Source: Apostichopus japonicus (Eukaryota; Echinodermata; Holothuroidea; Aspidochirotida; Stichopodidae). From it: DNA of 64,000 bases. Made by a program: the position numbers and the translations under genes. The notes below the pieces were generated by a model. The model saw only the letters and a list, made by a program, of their open reading frames with translations, was not told the origin of the DNA and ran no database searches. This document shows, piece after piece, positions 1 to 10,151 of this stretch (the first letter of the stretch is position 1; the number at the start of each line of letters is the position of its first letter). The stretch lies in the NCBI RefSeq assembly GCF_037975245.1, contig NC_092579.1:3310001-3374000 (forward strand), read 5' to 3'.

Positions 1-121
1 GCTCCATGCTACGTACATACTATAGCGTTGGCTGCAAGGATAGTTACGTACTGCATACTTATGTGAAAGTTCCCATGATACTAACGTGCACACATGTGAT
101 GGAGGTACCCATGTTACTTAC

Positions 122-232
122 ATTCATACTGTGACGGAGGTTCCCAGGATATATTGTACAAAAGTATCCAGTTTCCGTCAGCTTCTTTCAGTGTCGTATA
201 GCTCAATTGAATCGAGTTTGGTGGTATGGGAT
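122..232 (-). CDS. Internal exon of a secreted/receptor protein, fibronectin-III-like start
   Basis: Inferred exon read on the minus strand from 232 down to 122. It begins after an acceptor (…ttattgaaag) and ends at a consensus donor (GTAAGT at 121-116). Its 111 bases are 2 + 36 codons + 1, a symmetrical phase 1-1 exon with no stop. It encodes PIPPNSIQLSYTTLKEAD, then GNWILLYNISWEPPSQYE. The NISWEPP stretch resembles the A-B strands of a fibronectin type III or cytokine-receptor ectodomain, and N-I-S is a possible N-glycosylation sequon. It is in phase with the signal-peptide exon at 1427-1328, so the two may belong to one gene running off the left edge; other exons could lie between them. 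The family is not identified. An IL-17-receptor-like ectodomain is one guess, with no decisive motif. Confidence 0.5.
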
Positions 233-1327
233 CTTTCAATAAAAAACGGACATTTTTAAAACGCGTTAAAGTTATTAAAATTTTGTCTGAGAAAAAAATT
301 CTTACATATACGTTCCGCGTTATAAGAAAATACAATGTGCAATAATACGTCACCACGGAAGGGACTGGCTGGCCAGTGAATATATACAATGTCTCAGAGA
401 ACCACATGGTCATTAATTGGTATTATTTCATATGTTTGTTTTTTTGTCATTTAGTACCGGTATTCATTTTGTATTATGTTACCGCTATAGCAATCTATGG
501 AGCAACCAAGAACCGTTGATGTTGACTACCAGACGAAGTCTAGGCGTAAAGCTTGGCAACTATACCACAATAAACAGCAATCGAACATCATATGTTATCG
601 ACTAAATTGTAGTATCAGAACAATCACAGTATCAAGAACAACTATGGCTAACCAAGCACCAAACCATCAAACTCAGTTGTAGAACGATCATTAAAATCGA
701 TCGTATACTTAGAGTTCAGGAAATGGCCCACCCATTCAGCTCATAGGCCCCCCCCCACCCCTAGTAGGTCCCTCTTTGACATGTAAAACAAATCACGATA
801 GCACAAACCTAACATTGAATTTGCACCTAAATTTCCCATCTGGCCTCACCTCAGCATGTATAGGCTAAGGCTAACATCAGAATGCCCTAGCGTGCTTTGA
901 TATCTTTACTTCAGTGTAAAGCAATGACCAAAGCAAAGCTTTTTATCTAATTTCCCTTGATCTCGAACTAAAGAATGTTTAGATGCAACTTACAAGCCTG
1001 GGCAGTGTCATTTCCGGCAATATGGGAGCATTTTGTGGCAAAATTTCTCTTGCTACACTACGCGTCAACCGGTGTTGGTTGTCCGCTTAGATTGAGTCAT
1101 CATGGCCCCTTTAAAGAAATGACCCACCCAAAATACAACATGCAACAACAATGCAACACGCAATATTTCAACATGCAACAATGCAATATATCAACAATTC
1201 AATGTAATTATTTCTTGATGTTTCTCAACTTGCATCTTGGGGATTCCACCAAGGCTACGGCCCTAACCTTTGATTAACAATTCAGAGACAGTTTCATAGA
1301 AAGCAAATCTTAGAACTTACTACATAC
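233..1327 (-). other. Putative intron between the two left-edge exons
   Basis: No further exon with convincing splice sites was found here. A short imperfect repeat of the kind CAACATGCAACAATGCAA lies at about 1136-1206, and a C9 tract at about 750. Open frames on the plus strand in this stretch show no recognisable protein. Confidence 0.35.
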
Positions 1328-1427
1328 CTGCATCTGTGCATTGTTGGTATTCTATTCCAGGTAGAAACGCATCGCCAGATTTGCATACAATCATCGCGAT
1401 GTACATTATCATCAAGGAAGTCTTCAT
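1328..1427 (-). CDS. First coding exon: signal peptide of a secreted or membrane protein
   Basis: Read on the minus strand, ATG at 1427 opens a frame with Lys-Thr followed by a hydrophobic core (SLMIMYIAMIVC) and a plausible signal-peptidase site after KSGDA, before FLPGIEYQQCTDA. The frame runs 33 codons plus one base into a strong donor, GCAG then GTATGT (intron from 1327). A phase-1 intron right after the signal peptide is the usual arrangement in extracellular modular proteins, and it matches the phase of the exon at 232-122. The exon is too short to name a family. Start choice: it is the only ATG placing the hydrophobic core at the N-terminus. The rest of the gene lies leftwards and beyond the window. 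Confidence 0.55.
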
Positions 1428-1575
1428 ATTGGCTTTAGTCTCATATTGACAACAACAAAAAATGAACGAAAGGATTTACGAAAGAGATGGGTGTGGAAAA
1501 TATGATCTGTGATCCGTGGGTGATATGTGTTAAGGATTCTTAAAAGAAAATAGAATAATAGTGTCGGAGGAGCCA

Positions 1576-3125
1576 CATTTCATTTCATTTCATTTATTTA
1601 TTTGTTTATCACAATTCAATAAAATGTGAATATAAATATAAAGTAACAATAATACAAAGAGTTGTGAAAGGAAGTGCTCTAAAAAAAAAATTATGGCTTA
1701 ACGGGTAGAGCAAGGGTCCATGTTAGTTGTTTTTTTTTATAGAGTGGAAGTGAGCTTATAGATTTCAAATTATCTGATAGGGAATTCCAAACAGTTATCG
1801 AACGGTTTCGTACATTTAATAGGGCATTGTTTGTTTTGCAGGGTTAACAACGTATGCTGTGAGTTTTGTCTAGTTCTGCAGTTGTGCACCTGATAATTAT
1901 GTTCAAAGAAACTGTTGAATGAAGATGGTACATTCCTTTGTGTTAATTCTGTAAAAGCAAAAGTAGCAAGATTTTTCGGAATTAGATCTGATAATTAAAA
2001 TAATTTTCAGTGAAGAAATTACTTACTGGTGTTCTCACGCTGAGGTGCGTTCCCAATATGGCGAATAGCTCGCTAATGTAAGACTTTAGTTAAGTCCGAT
2101 CAGAAGAATAGCTGCCCGACCAAATGGTGGAACAATATGAAAGATGCGGAAGAATTAATGTGTTGTAAAAAGTTCTATTACGCGGTAAATAGTTCTTAAT
2201 TTTTGAAATATTACCAACAGCTCTGGCTACAGTTATGGAAATTGAATGAATATGGTTTCGCCAAGTATGATTTGAATCAATTGTGATTCCCAGAAATTTA
2301 GCATTGTCGACTTTGTTGATGTTGATATTATTCAAGATCTCTAAATCCCACTTTTGCTACACATACCAAATACAACAAACTTTGTTTTATTAATATTTAT
2401 AGATAATTTATTGGCTTTGAACCATTCATTGAAATGGTTTAATTCGTTATTAATTTTATCCTGAACAAGTTTAGCATCTTCCACGGTGAAGAAAATATAT
2501 TCATCAGCAAAGAAGAGTACTGATGTATCCTGGTATATGTGATTTATGTCATTGACTTATAAAATGAAGATTAATGGTCCGAAAATGGAAACCTTGTGGT
2601 ACTCCACAATTTATCTGTAGGGGGGGGGGGGGGGCAGAGCTATTATTATTAAATGAGGTGAACTGATGTCTATTTGAAATGTAACTATTGAACCAGGAAT
2701 GTGCTGTACCTCTGATACCATAATAAGAGAGCTTTGTTAGGAGAATCAATTGTGTCAAACGCCTAAGGTCAAGGAAGATTCCAACTGAGGTTTTTATTTA
2801 TTTATCTAAAGCATGAGAGATTTACAGCATCAATGAGACCTAGCTCGGTTGAGTGACCAGGACGAAACCATATTGTCTGTTATATAGGATGTTATTTTCT
2901 TCCAAGAAGTTGTGAATACGATTAAGCATAAGGCGCTCAAGGATTTCAGAGAAGCTTGGTGAAACGGAAATTGGACGATAATTTTCCAAAATGTCTTTTA
3001 TCACTTTTATATTTTATAGATGGGAATCACTTTTGCAGTTAATCGCTTGTCTGGGAAAACACCTGTACAAAAAGATATGTTAAATATATGACAAAGATGG
3101 TCATTCCACATATGTAACATATTTT
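1576..3125 (-). mobile_element. 5'-truncated CR1/L2-like LINE remnant (copy B)
   Basis: Minus-strand reverse transcriptase in several broken frames. Around 2990-2860 the blocks NYRPISVSPSFSEIL, QYGF and a GHSTELGL-type segment can be read. At 2758-2600 are LLTKLSYYGIRGTAHSWF and INCGVPQG. At about 2515 the catalytic box reads FADE where FADD is expected. At 2335-2093 is KFLGITIDSNHTW … LPHLSYCSTIW. A degenerate C-terminal segment runs to about 1730. The 3' end at 1576 is a (AAATG/AAATA)n tail, typical of this LINE type. A G14 tract interrupts the element near 2620. Frameshifts, stops and the altered active site make it non-functional. The 5' limit is approximate. Confidence 0.8.
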
Positions 3126-4139
3126 CTATCATGACAATACACCAATGCTTTCAAAATTTAAACTGCTTCTTAAAAGACCAATTGTTCTTCCGCTTGCTCT
3201 GAGGGACGTCATTGTTGTCAACCTTCCGCTATAGGATGCACACAGTGTGCTAGCTTATGTCACACGCGGAAGCGATAGGAAGTGTGAATCCCCTCTTGGA
3301 ACTCACTAATGCTTTGAACTCACCGTACTTATATTGAATCAAGTGATAAGCACCCTGAACGCAACAACGCATAGGCATATTCAGTTACAAACTACCTATA
3401 CTAACTGTGCCAGCCCACTATAGAAGTCGACGCACTTAAATTTAGACTTTGTCATTGTTACGTACACGATCATGAAATACATATCTCCACAGAGCATCAA
3501 GACACATATAGGTTTATGAACTTATGGGAGACACATTGACTACCTTATATGGGATGACAAACTACTTATATAATTTCCTACTTGTTTAGCACTGGCCAAG
3601 AAGCTGCTAATATATAGTACTTGACAAAATATTTTTGTAACAGACTGTGCTAATGAAAACATTGTTACTTCAGACAGCAAGTGACTGACGCCTAAACATA
3701 AACAAATTTTACTTGTAATTGGCCTATACCTAGGTTATAGGTCTATAAAGAGCTTGCAATCTTACCCTTAAATCAGCAAATTTTGTAACTTGTATTTGGC
3801 CCACTGTTCCGAAGCTTATTTATTCCATAGGAAGTTCCATTATGCTTTATTTTCCTGAAAAACCTCCGAAATTTGTTTCCATGATCCTTAATCTTTGTGC
3901 GATGTTTGAGTTTGAGTATATTTGCACACAATAAAAGAGGAGTAGTACAAAATCAAGATCAAACAAGGTGGTGGAGGAGGACTGAAAAAGCACTAGCTTG
4001 TACGAGCAGTCCCCTTTAAACAGTTAAACAGTACAGATAAACACGATACAACAATTAAGGAAAAGAGCAAAGAAAAAAACAAAGGTATTTAACAACTTAA
4101 AAGCAATAATGATTTACAAAACACAAAGATAATTAACGA
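3126..4139. other. Spacer between two LINE remnants
   Basis: No host gene seen. A-rich sequence at about 3920-4139, with a duplicated ACTTA(A/C)AAGCAATAATGATTTA motif near 4096-4158, probably belongs to the 3' untranslated region of the minus-strand LINE whose coding remnant begins at 4140. The remainder is featureless. Confidence 0.4.
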
Positions 4140-5587
4140 CTTACAAGCAATAATGATTTAGAAGGTGATCCTTAACCTTGTTTTAATGGAAAATATACTT
4201 ATTGTGGCTTTTATATTGTTATCTAGTATTTTCCAAAGTTTAACGCCACTGTTTATAAAAAATCGATGGGCAATATTATCACAAGAAAGAATTGTGCAAA
4301 AATCGTGAGATGACCTTGTGTTTATAAGAATGGAATTTATTGTTATAATTTTAACAACTATCAAACTTAAGCGGTATGAGCCGCTTCATATATATACTTG
4401 AACATGAAAACAGTCATCTGTAAATTTTAGATATTAAAAATATTACGAATCCTTTGAGTGAAGAAAAGGGATTTTGGTTGGTGAACGATAATGAGAGTTA
4501 GTCAAATTACGAACGGCTCTTTTTTGTAAAATATTTAAGTGATTCAAGTAAGAAGAGTGTTTCCCCATATAACATTACAATAGGATAGTTGCGAATGAAT
4601 AAGTGAATCATACAAGGATTTAATGATATTAGATGGGACGATATAGCTGATTTTATACAAAATACCAATTACTCTTGAAATTTTAGAACAAAGAACTTCG
4701 ATTTTTTTCCTTTATTAACTAGGACAATTTTATTACAATCAATGAATAGCTGAAAAACCATGAAACTGGTTTAACAAAAAAAAATATTGAATAATTATTT
4801 GTTGGTTTGTACCATAATGAAACCATTTTTAGCTCAGTGTTTACTATACGTGTCCCGGATATGAGGTCTTTATGTTTATAACGGATACTAATGTCGTCTG
4901 CAAATAAGATAAAGGAGAGTACAGATGAGCAGTTACACAAATTATTTATGTAAACAAGAAATAGCAGAGGTCCAAGACTGGAGCTTTGCGGTACACCACA
5001 ATTGATATTTTGAAAACTGTTATTTTGACTGTTTTTTTTTATCTAAAAAATATCTATTAAACCAATTAAACGCAAGTCCCCGAGTGCCATAATGGTTCAG
5101 TTTACTAAGAAACATTATGTGATCCACATTGGCAAATGCTTTGGATAGATCTAAAAAAAATACCAATACTAATTTCTTTGTCATTAAAACCATCTGTGAT
5201 ATACTTCACAATGTTGCTCACTGCCGTGAAGGTGGAAATGTATTTGCGAAAGCCAAACTGGTAAGAGAAGAGTATACTATTCTTATTCAGAAAACGTATC
5301 AACCTGGCATACATGATACGTTCTAGGAGCTTTGAGATAGCTGATAAGATGGATATAGGACGGTAGTTGGAGAGGACAGAAGTATCTCCAATCTTAAAGA
5401 CTGGGGTAACTCTAGCTTCTTTCATTCTAATGGGTAATATACCGGAAGATAAAGAAAGATTGCATATAAATGTAAGTGGTATTACTAAATTTGGGCAGGC
5501 AGCTTGAAGTATTTTAATAGAGATACCGTCCGGCTCTGATGAGGAACCTTTTTTAGTTGGCTTAATATACTGGGTATTTCGTAGCAA
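4140..5587 (-). mobile_element. CR1/L2-like LINE remnant (copy A), reverse transcriptase
   Basis: A minus-strand open frame at 5587-5105 contains the reverse-transcriptase palm and fingers: EPDGISIKILQ, VTPVFKIGD, NYRPISILSAISKLLERI and YQFGFRK.STFTAV. Downstream, after a frameshift around 5150, come VDHIMFLSKLNHYGTRGLAF and a GVPQ-like segment. At about 4890 lies an intact FADD box (ILFADDISI). The C-terminal piece (4364-4158) has RSSHDFCTIL … SGVKLWKIL. It shares architecture with copy B but is a separate, longer fragment. Multiple stops and frameshifts show decay. The exact clade (CR1, L2 or relatives) cannot be fixed by eye. Confidence 0.8.
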
Positions 5588-6820
5588 TTAGTTGGAGAAA
5601 CATACATTGAATCAGGAACAGGATTACTCAGGAAACCGGAGAAAGATGCATCTACAAGGGGAATTCGATGAGCTAACTTGTCAGAAGTTAGGTATAGACA
5701 GTGGCATCTCTTTGCTGCTTATATGGCCCTTCCACATCTGTGTCACCATCGAGTGTACAAAGCCTTACAAGACGCAAATATTTATTCAGCCCCTCGTTAA
5801 CCTGTTGGGTCCCTGCCTCTAATTGTTGCTACCCCCCCCCCCCCCACACACACACACACAGCTCATAGTACATGACCGATTGCCCTGGTGTGATGTCGGT
5901 GGAGTAAGTGCTGGTTGGTTTCCAATTAGATCGTACCAATATATTAACTTTCCATAGGCTAACAGAACCTTCTTCTTGAAACTCTTAAATATGGTACATT
6001 ACAACGGCGTGAAATCGTTTGCCCCTTTTCAAATGTCGTTGAAGCTAATAACCATTACCAACAACAAACAATGTTTAATCACACTAATGTAAATAGAGTA
6101 CTAATTAAATGATTATTAAACATTACTTTTAAGACTGATAACACGTTTCCCTAATGGCGATCAGTATACGAGTATCCAAATACAAATGCTACTAATTATA
6201 ATAATGCGTTTTATGTTATTGGAAGGATTTTGGTGTTGACGATTAGAAATATCTACCAAGGCCGGTATAATTAATCATATCGATGTAATAAACTGCACCA
6301 AAATATAAACATGAATTCATCAAAATCTGGTAAGAATAAAGGTTTGGACACATAATATGCCTATGCCCCTGTCGCTATCAACTGGAGTATATAACCATAT
6401 TATTAACAAAGTATAAATATATTCAGTTTAAAAGTACTTTTACTCGTCATCATAAGTGACATAAGTGTCTCAGATGACTGACTTACACTATGTTTATATA
6501 ATACTCAGAATTGAACAGATTAAAAGGGAAAAATAAGATAAAACACTTGACAACTTATGGTCTTACCTTTTTATACGTCAGTGAAGATATGTTACTCTGA
6601 CATGCACTACGATGCTATACTATAGCTATATAGTTAGTGTTGCTAACTGTTAGTCTCTGTACTTCTTAGATTAGCAAGAAAAGACCACAGTTATGGTCGG
6701 AAATAGTTAGCTTTACAATTTCCCCTGGCAGACTCAGCTCTACGTTTGTTTCCGATCAAGCTTTATCACAGTACGAATTTTCTGTTGAAAACGTCATTGT
6801 ATGTTAAGTATATTGAAGCA
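5588..6820. other. Intergenic, no gene seen
   Basis: AT-rich sequence without a convincing exon. The only structure noted is a C15 tract directly followed by (CA)n at about 5831-5860. Confidence 0.4.
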
Positions 6821-6834
6821 ATGACCTTAACTTC
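6821..6834. repeat. Left target-site duplication of the LINE at 6835
   Basis: The 14 bases ATGACCTTAACTTC occur here and again at 10138-10151, exactly bracketing the LINE. Confidence 0.85.
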
Positions 6835-6956
6835 CCCCAGTCAGTAAGGTACAGTTTGCCTGCTCCTTTGGGTGCATGGAGCTTAGAGTGCTTGCGCTTG
6901 ACAAGCGGACTGTATACAGTGTACCTAACACCATAAGAAACATTACAAAGAAGTTT

Positions 6957-7946
6957 CCAGCACTTCGACTAGCAAGCTGGAATGTCAGAACAATGATGCC
7001 AGGTTTTTCTGACGAACTACTGCAGATTTTCGACAACCGCAAGACAGCAGTTATTGATGCTGAGGTCTCCAGACTGACTGTGGACATCGCAGAACTCCAA
7101 GAGACCAGACTCGCTGATGATGGAGTATTACAAGAGAAAGAGTACACCTTCTTCTGGAAGGGAAAGAAGCAAGACGAGAGGCGTTAGTACGGGGTTGGTT
7201 TCGCTGTCAAAAGAACTCTCCTACCGATGATAGAACCACCAACAGCTGGCTCTGAGAGACTGCTTAAACTCCGCGTCAACACCACAACTGGTCCAGTCAA
7301 CCTTGTGTCTGCTTATGCCCCCACCCTCGCCTCCAACCCACATGCAAAAGACCAGTTGGACAAACTCATTGGACAAATATCGCAGAATGAAGACCTCTTC
7401 CTCCTGGGAGATTTCAACGCTAGAGTTGGCACCAACCACCAAGTATGGCCAACATGCCTTGGTCACCATGGCATTGGGAAGCTAAACGAGATTAGTCAGC
7501 GACTGCTGGAGCTATGCTGTGCCAAGCGGCTTTGTATTACAAAAACTTATTTCAAGCACAAAGATAAACACAGAGTCTCGTGGATGCATCCCAGATCGAA
7601 GAAATGGCATCAACTCGACCTAGTAGTTGCCCGAAGAAATCGCATCCAAGATGTAAACTCCACTCGGAGCTATCATAGTGCTGACTGTGACACTGATCAC
7701 TCCCTCGTCATCAGCAAGGTTATTCTAAAGCCAAAGAGGCTGCACCATTCAAAGCCGAAAGGTCTCTCGAAGATCAACATCGCCCACACCGGAGATGCAG
7801 AGAGAACACAAGAATTCATCTCTCTGGTCAGTGACATCCGCCCTGCCGATCCGGAGGAATCTGCGGAATCCAGGTGGCACCATCTCAGCTCTACCATCCA
7901 TAAGTCTGCAATCCAAGCATATGGGATAAAAAAGAAGGAATACTGA
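6957..7946 (+). pseudogene. LINE AP-endonuclease domain (broken)
   Basis: Endonuclease/exonuclease/phosphatase-like domain that nicks target DNA for target-primed reverse transcription. Motifs in order: LASWNVRT (start of the fold), ELQETR with the metal-binding Glu, VSAYAPT, LGDFNARVG, SWMHPRSKKWHQLDLVV, and DTDHSLV with the catalytic Asp-His pair. Key residues are present, but a TAG at 7185-7187 interrupts the frame between KKQDERR and YGVGFAVK. The frame is lost again at about 7944, where the reading continues as DWYDANLSVMEAA one frame over. Upstream residues from 6876 are in the same frame. Confidence 0.85.
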
Positions 7947-8012
7947 CTGGTATGATGCCAATCTGTCTGTTATGGAAGCGGCAACTACAGCCAAACGACA
8001 GGCTCTCATCAA

Positions 8013-10083
8013 ATGGAAGCAGAACTCCAGTACTCGAACTTGAGCTCTCTGAGGAAGGCAAGATGTGAAAGCCAAGCATTCGCTAGAAAATGTGCAAACG
8101 ACTATTGGCTTCAGCTATGCTCATCCATTGAACAAGCATCTGCCACGGGTAACATCAGAGTTATGTATGAGGGCATTAAGAAAGCCACTGGCCCAGCTGC
8201 GAAGAAAACAGCCCCGCTGAAAGCTAAATCAGGTCAAGTCATTACAGACCGCAGAAAACAGATGGAAAGATGGGTGGAGCACTACTCTGAGCTCTACTCT
8301 ACAGAGAACACCGTTTCAGAGGAAGCCATCAACAACATTCCAGCTCTACCAACCCTGGACGACTCGACAAAGAGCCCACCACATCAGAACTTGAAAAAGC
8401 CATCAATGGCTTGGCGAGTGGTAAAGCCCCAGGAAATAATGCCATCCCTCCCGAGATCATCAAGAAAGGGAAACCAGCGCTCTTGCCCCATCTTTACAAA
8501 CTCCTCTGTCTCTGCTGGAAGGAAGGTGAGGGACCGCAAGACATGAGAGATGCCAGGATCGTAACTCTTTTCAAGAAAAAAGGTGACCGGAGCGATTGTA
8601 ACAACTATCGCGGAATCTCCCTCCTAAGCATTGTTGGCAAGCTGTTCGCCAGAGTTGCACTGAACCGACTGCAGACATTATCGGATCGTTTTCTACCCAG
8701 AATCACAGTGTGGCTTCCGTTCCGGCAGATCCATCACCGACATGATCTTTTCCGTGAGACAGTTACAGTTGCAGGGAGCAACGTCAACCATTGTACCTAG
8801 CATTTGTTGACCTAACCAGGGCCTTTCTCGTCAGCCGCAGCGGAATCTTCAAATTGTTACAAAGGATCGGCTGTCCACCAATACTCCTCAGCATCATAAT
8901 GTCATTCCACAACAACATGAAGGGCACTGTGAGCTTCGATGGCGATACATCCACACCCTTCAAGATCTTCAGCGGTGTCAAGCAGGGTTGTGTGCTCGCT
9001 CCGACACTCTTCTGCATCTTTCCTCCCTCCTGCTGACCTACGCATTCCAGTCCTCCTCTGGTGATGTTTACATCCGCACCCGGTATGATGGCAAGCTGTA
9101 TAATTTGGCCCGATTGCGTGCAAAGACCAAAATAACCCGTGTCTCGATAAGGGAAATGCTGTTCGCCGATGACGCAGCCCTTGTCAGTCACACCAATGAT
9201 GGCCTTCAGCGACTCATGGATCAATTCGCCTATGCTTGCAAAGAATTTGCATTGACCATCAGTATCAAGAAAACAGAGGTCATGACACAGGATGCGCCCA
9301 TCCCTCCCACCATATCAGTCAACGATTCCAGGCTTGAAACAGTTGACAACTTCAGATACCTGGGCTCTATAATATCGAGTAATGTGAGTCTGGACGCTGA
9401 GATTAATGCTCGCATTGGTAATGCAGCTGCAGTGATGTCCAAGCTTCAGAATAGAGTGTGGGAAAACAAAAAATTGACACTAAACACCAAGATGAAAGTC
9501 TACCAGGCTTGTGTCCTCAGCACCCTCCTCTACGGTAGCGAAACCTGGACTACACTTGCCAAGCAAGAAAAAAAGGTGAATGTCTTCCACGTGAGATGTC
9601 TTCGCAAGATATTGGGCATTACATGGGAAGACAAAGTCACCAACAGCGAGGTCCTCAGCAAGGCGAAGCTATCAACCATCTTTGCAATGCTCAGTGAACG
9701 CCGCCTGCGCTGGCTTGGTCATGTCCAGCGAATGGAGAAGGTTGTATCCCAAAGGACCTCTTGTATTGACAGCTGGAATGTGGCTCCCGTCCCAGAGGCC
9801 GCCCCCATCTACGTTACAGGGTCTCGTGTAAGAGAGATCTTCAGTCAGCAAACATCGACATCAACAGCTGGGAGGTCTTAGCATCACAGCGCTCAGCCTG
9901 GCGTTTTGCCCTTAAATCAGGAATACACAGAGCTGAGGAAGACCGTTGCAAGAAGCGGGCATCCAAGCGAGAGAAGAGGAAGGCATTAGTCTCACCACCT
10001 GACACTAGTTTCATCTGCGACACCTGCACAAAAGACTGCCACTCCAGGGTGGCCTTTACAGTCATCGCAGATCGTGTTCTTTA
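8013..10083 (+). pseudogene. LINE reverse transcriptase and C-terminal region (broken)
   Basis: Reverse transcriptase spread over at least four frames: a linker (8013-8400), then SGKAPGNNAIPPEII, ARIVTLFKKKGDRSDC and NNYRGISLLSIVGKLFAR (8411-8700), YLAFVDLTRAF (about 8792), GVKQGCVLAPTLF (about 8970), and FADDAALVSH with the catalytic Asp pair (about 9165). The thumb/C-terminal segment includes NFRYLGSIIS and LLYGSETWTT. The tail carries RLRWLGHVQRM, then a Lys/Arg-rich stretch and FICDTCTKDC, a zinc-finger-like end. Frameshifts near 8400, 8790, 9020 and 9800 prevent translation as one protein. Confidence 0.85.
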
Positions 10084-10137
10084 GCAGCAAGGCGCAACCC
10101 ATCGTCTTCTGAGACGGACGGAGGCCAATGCATGATG

Positions 10138-10151
10138 ATGACCTTAACTTC
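10138..10151. repeat. Right target-site duplication of the LINE at 6835
   Basis: A second perfect copy of the 14-base sequence at 6821-6834. The left edge is slightly ambiguous because the LINE tail is itself an ATG repeat. Confidence 0.85.

Larger units (their letters stand above)
6835..10137 (+). mobile_element. APE-type LINE, nearly full length, with perfect 14-bp target duplication
   Basis: A 3.3-kb non-LTR retrotransposon on the plus strand. Order: short 5' leader, AP-endonuclease domain (about 6957-7760), linker, reverse transcriptase (about 8400-9400), C-terminal region with a CDTC zinc-knuckle-like motif (about 10014), and an ATG-repeat tail. The family is the one often annotated in invertebrate genomes as 'craniofacial development protein 2-like' endonuclease plus RT, probably of RTE/RTE-X type; the clade is inference. 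No ORF1 is seen. The pre-insertion site can be read by deleting the element and one duplication. One in-frame stop (7185-7187) and several frameshifts mean it is inactive. It is the same family as the element at 24765-28795. Confidence 0.9.
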
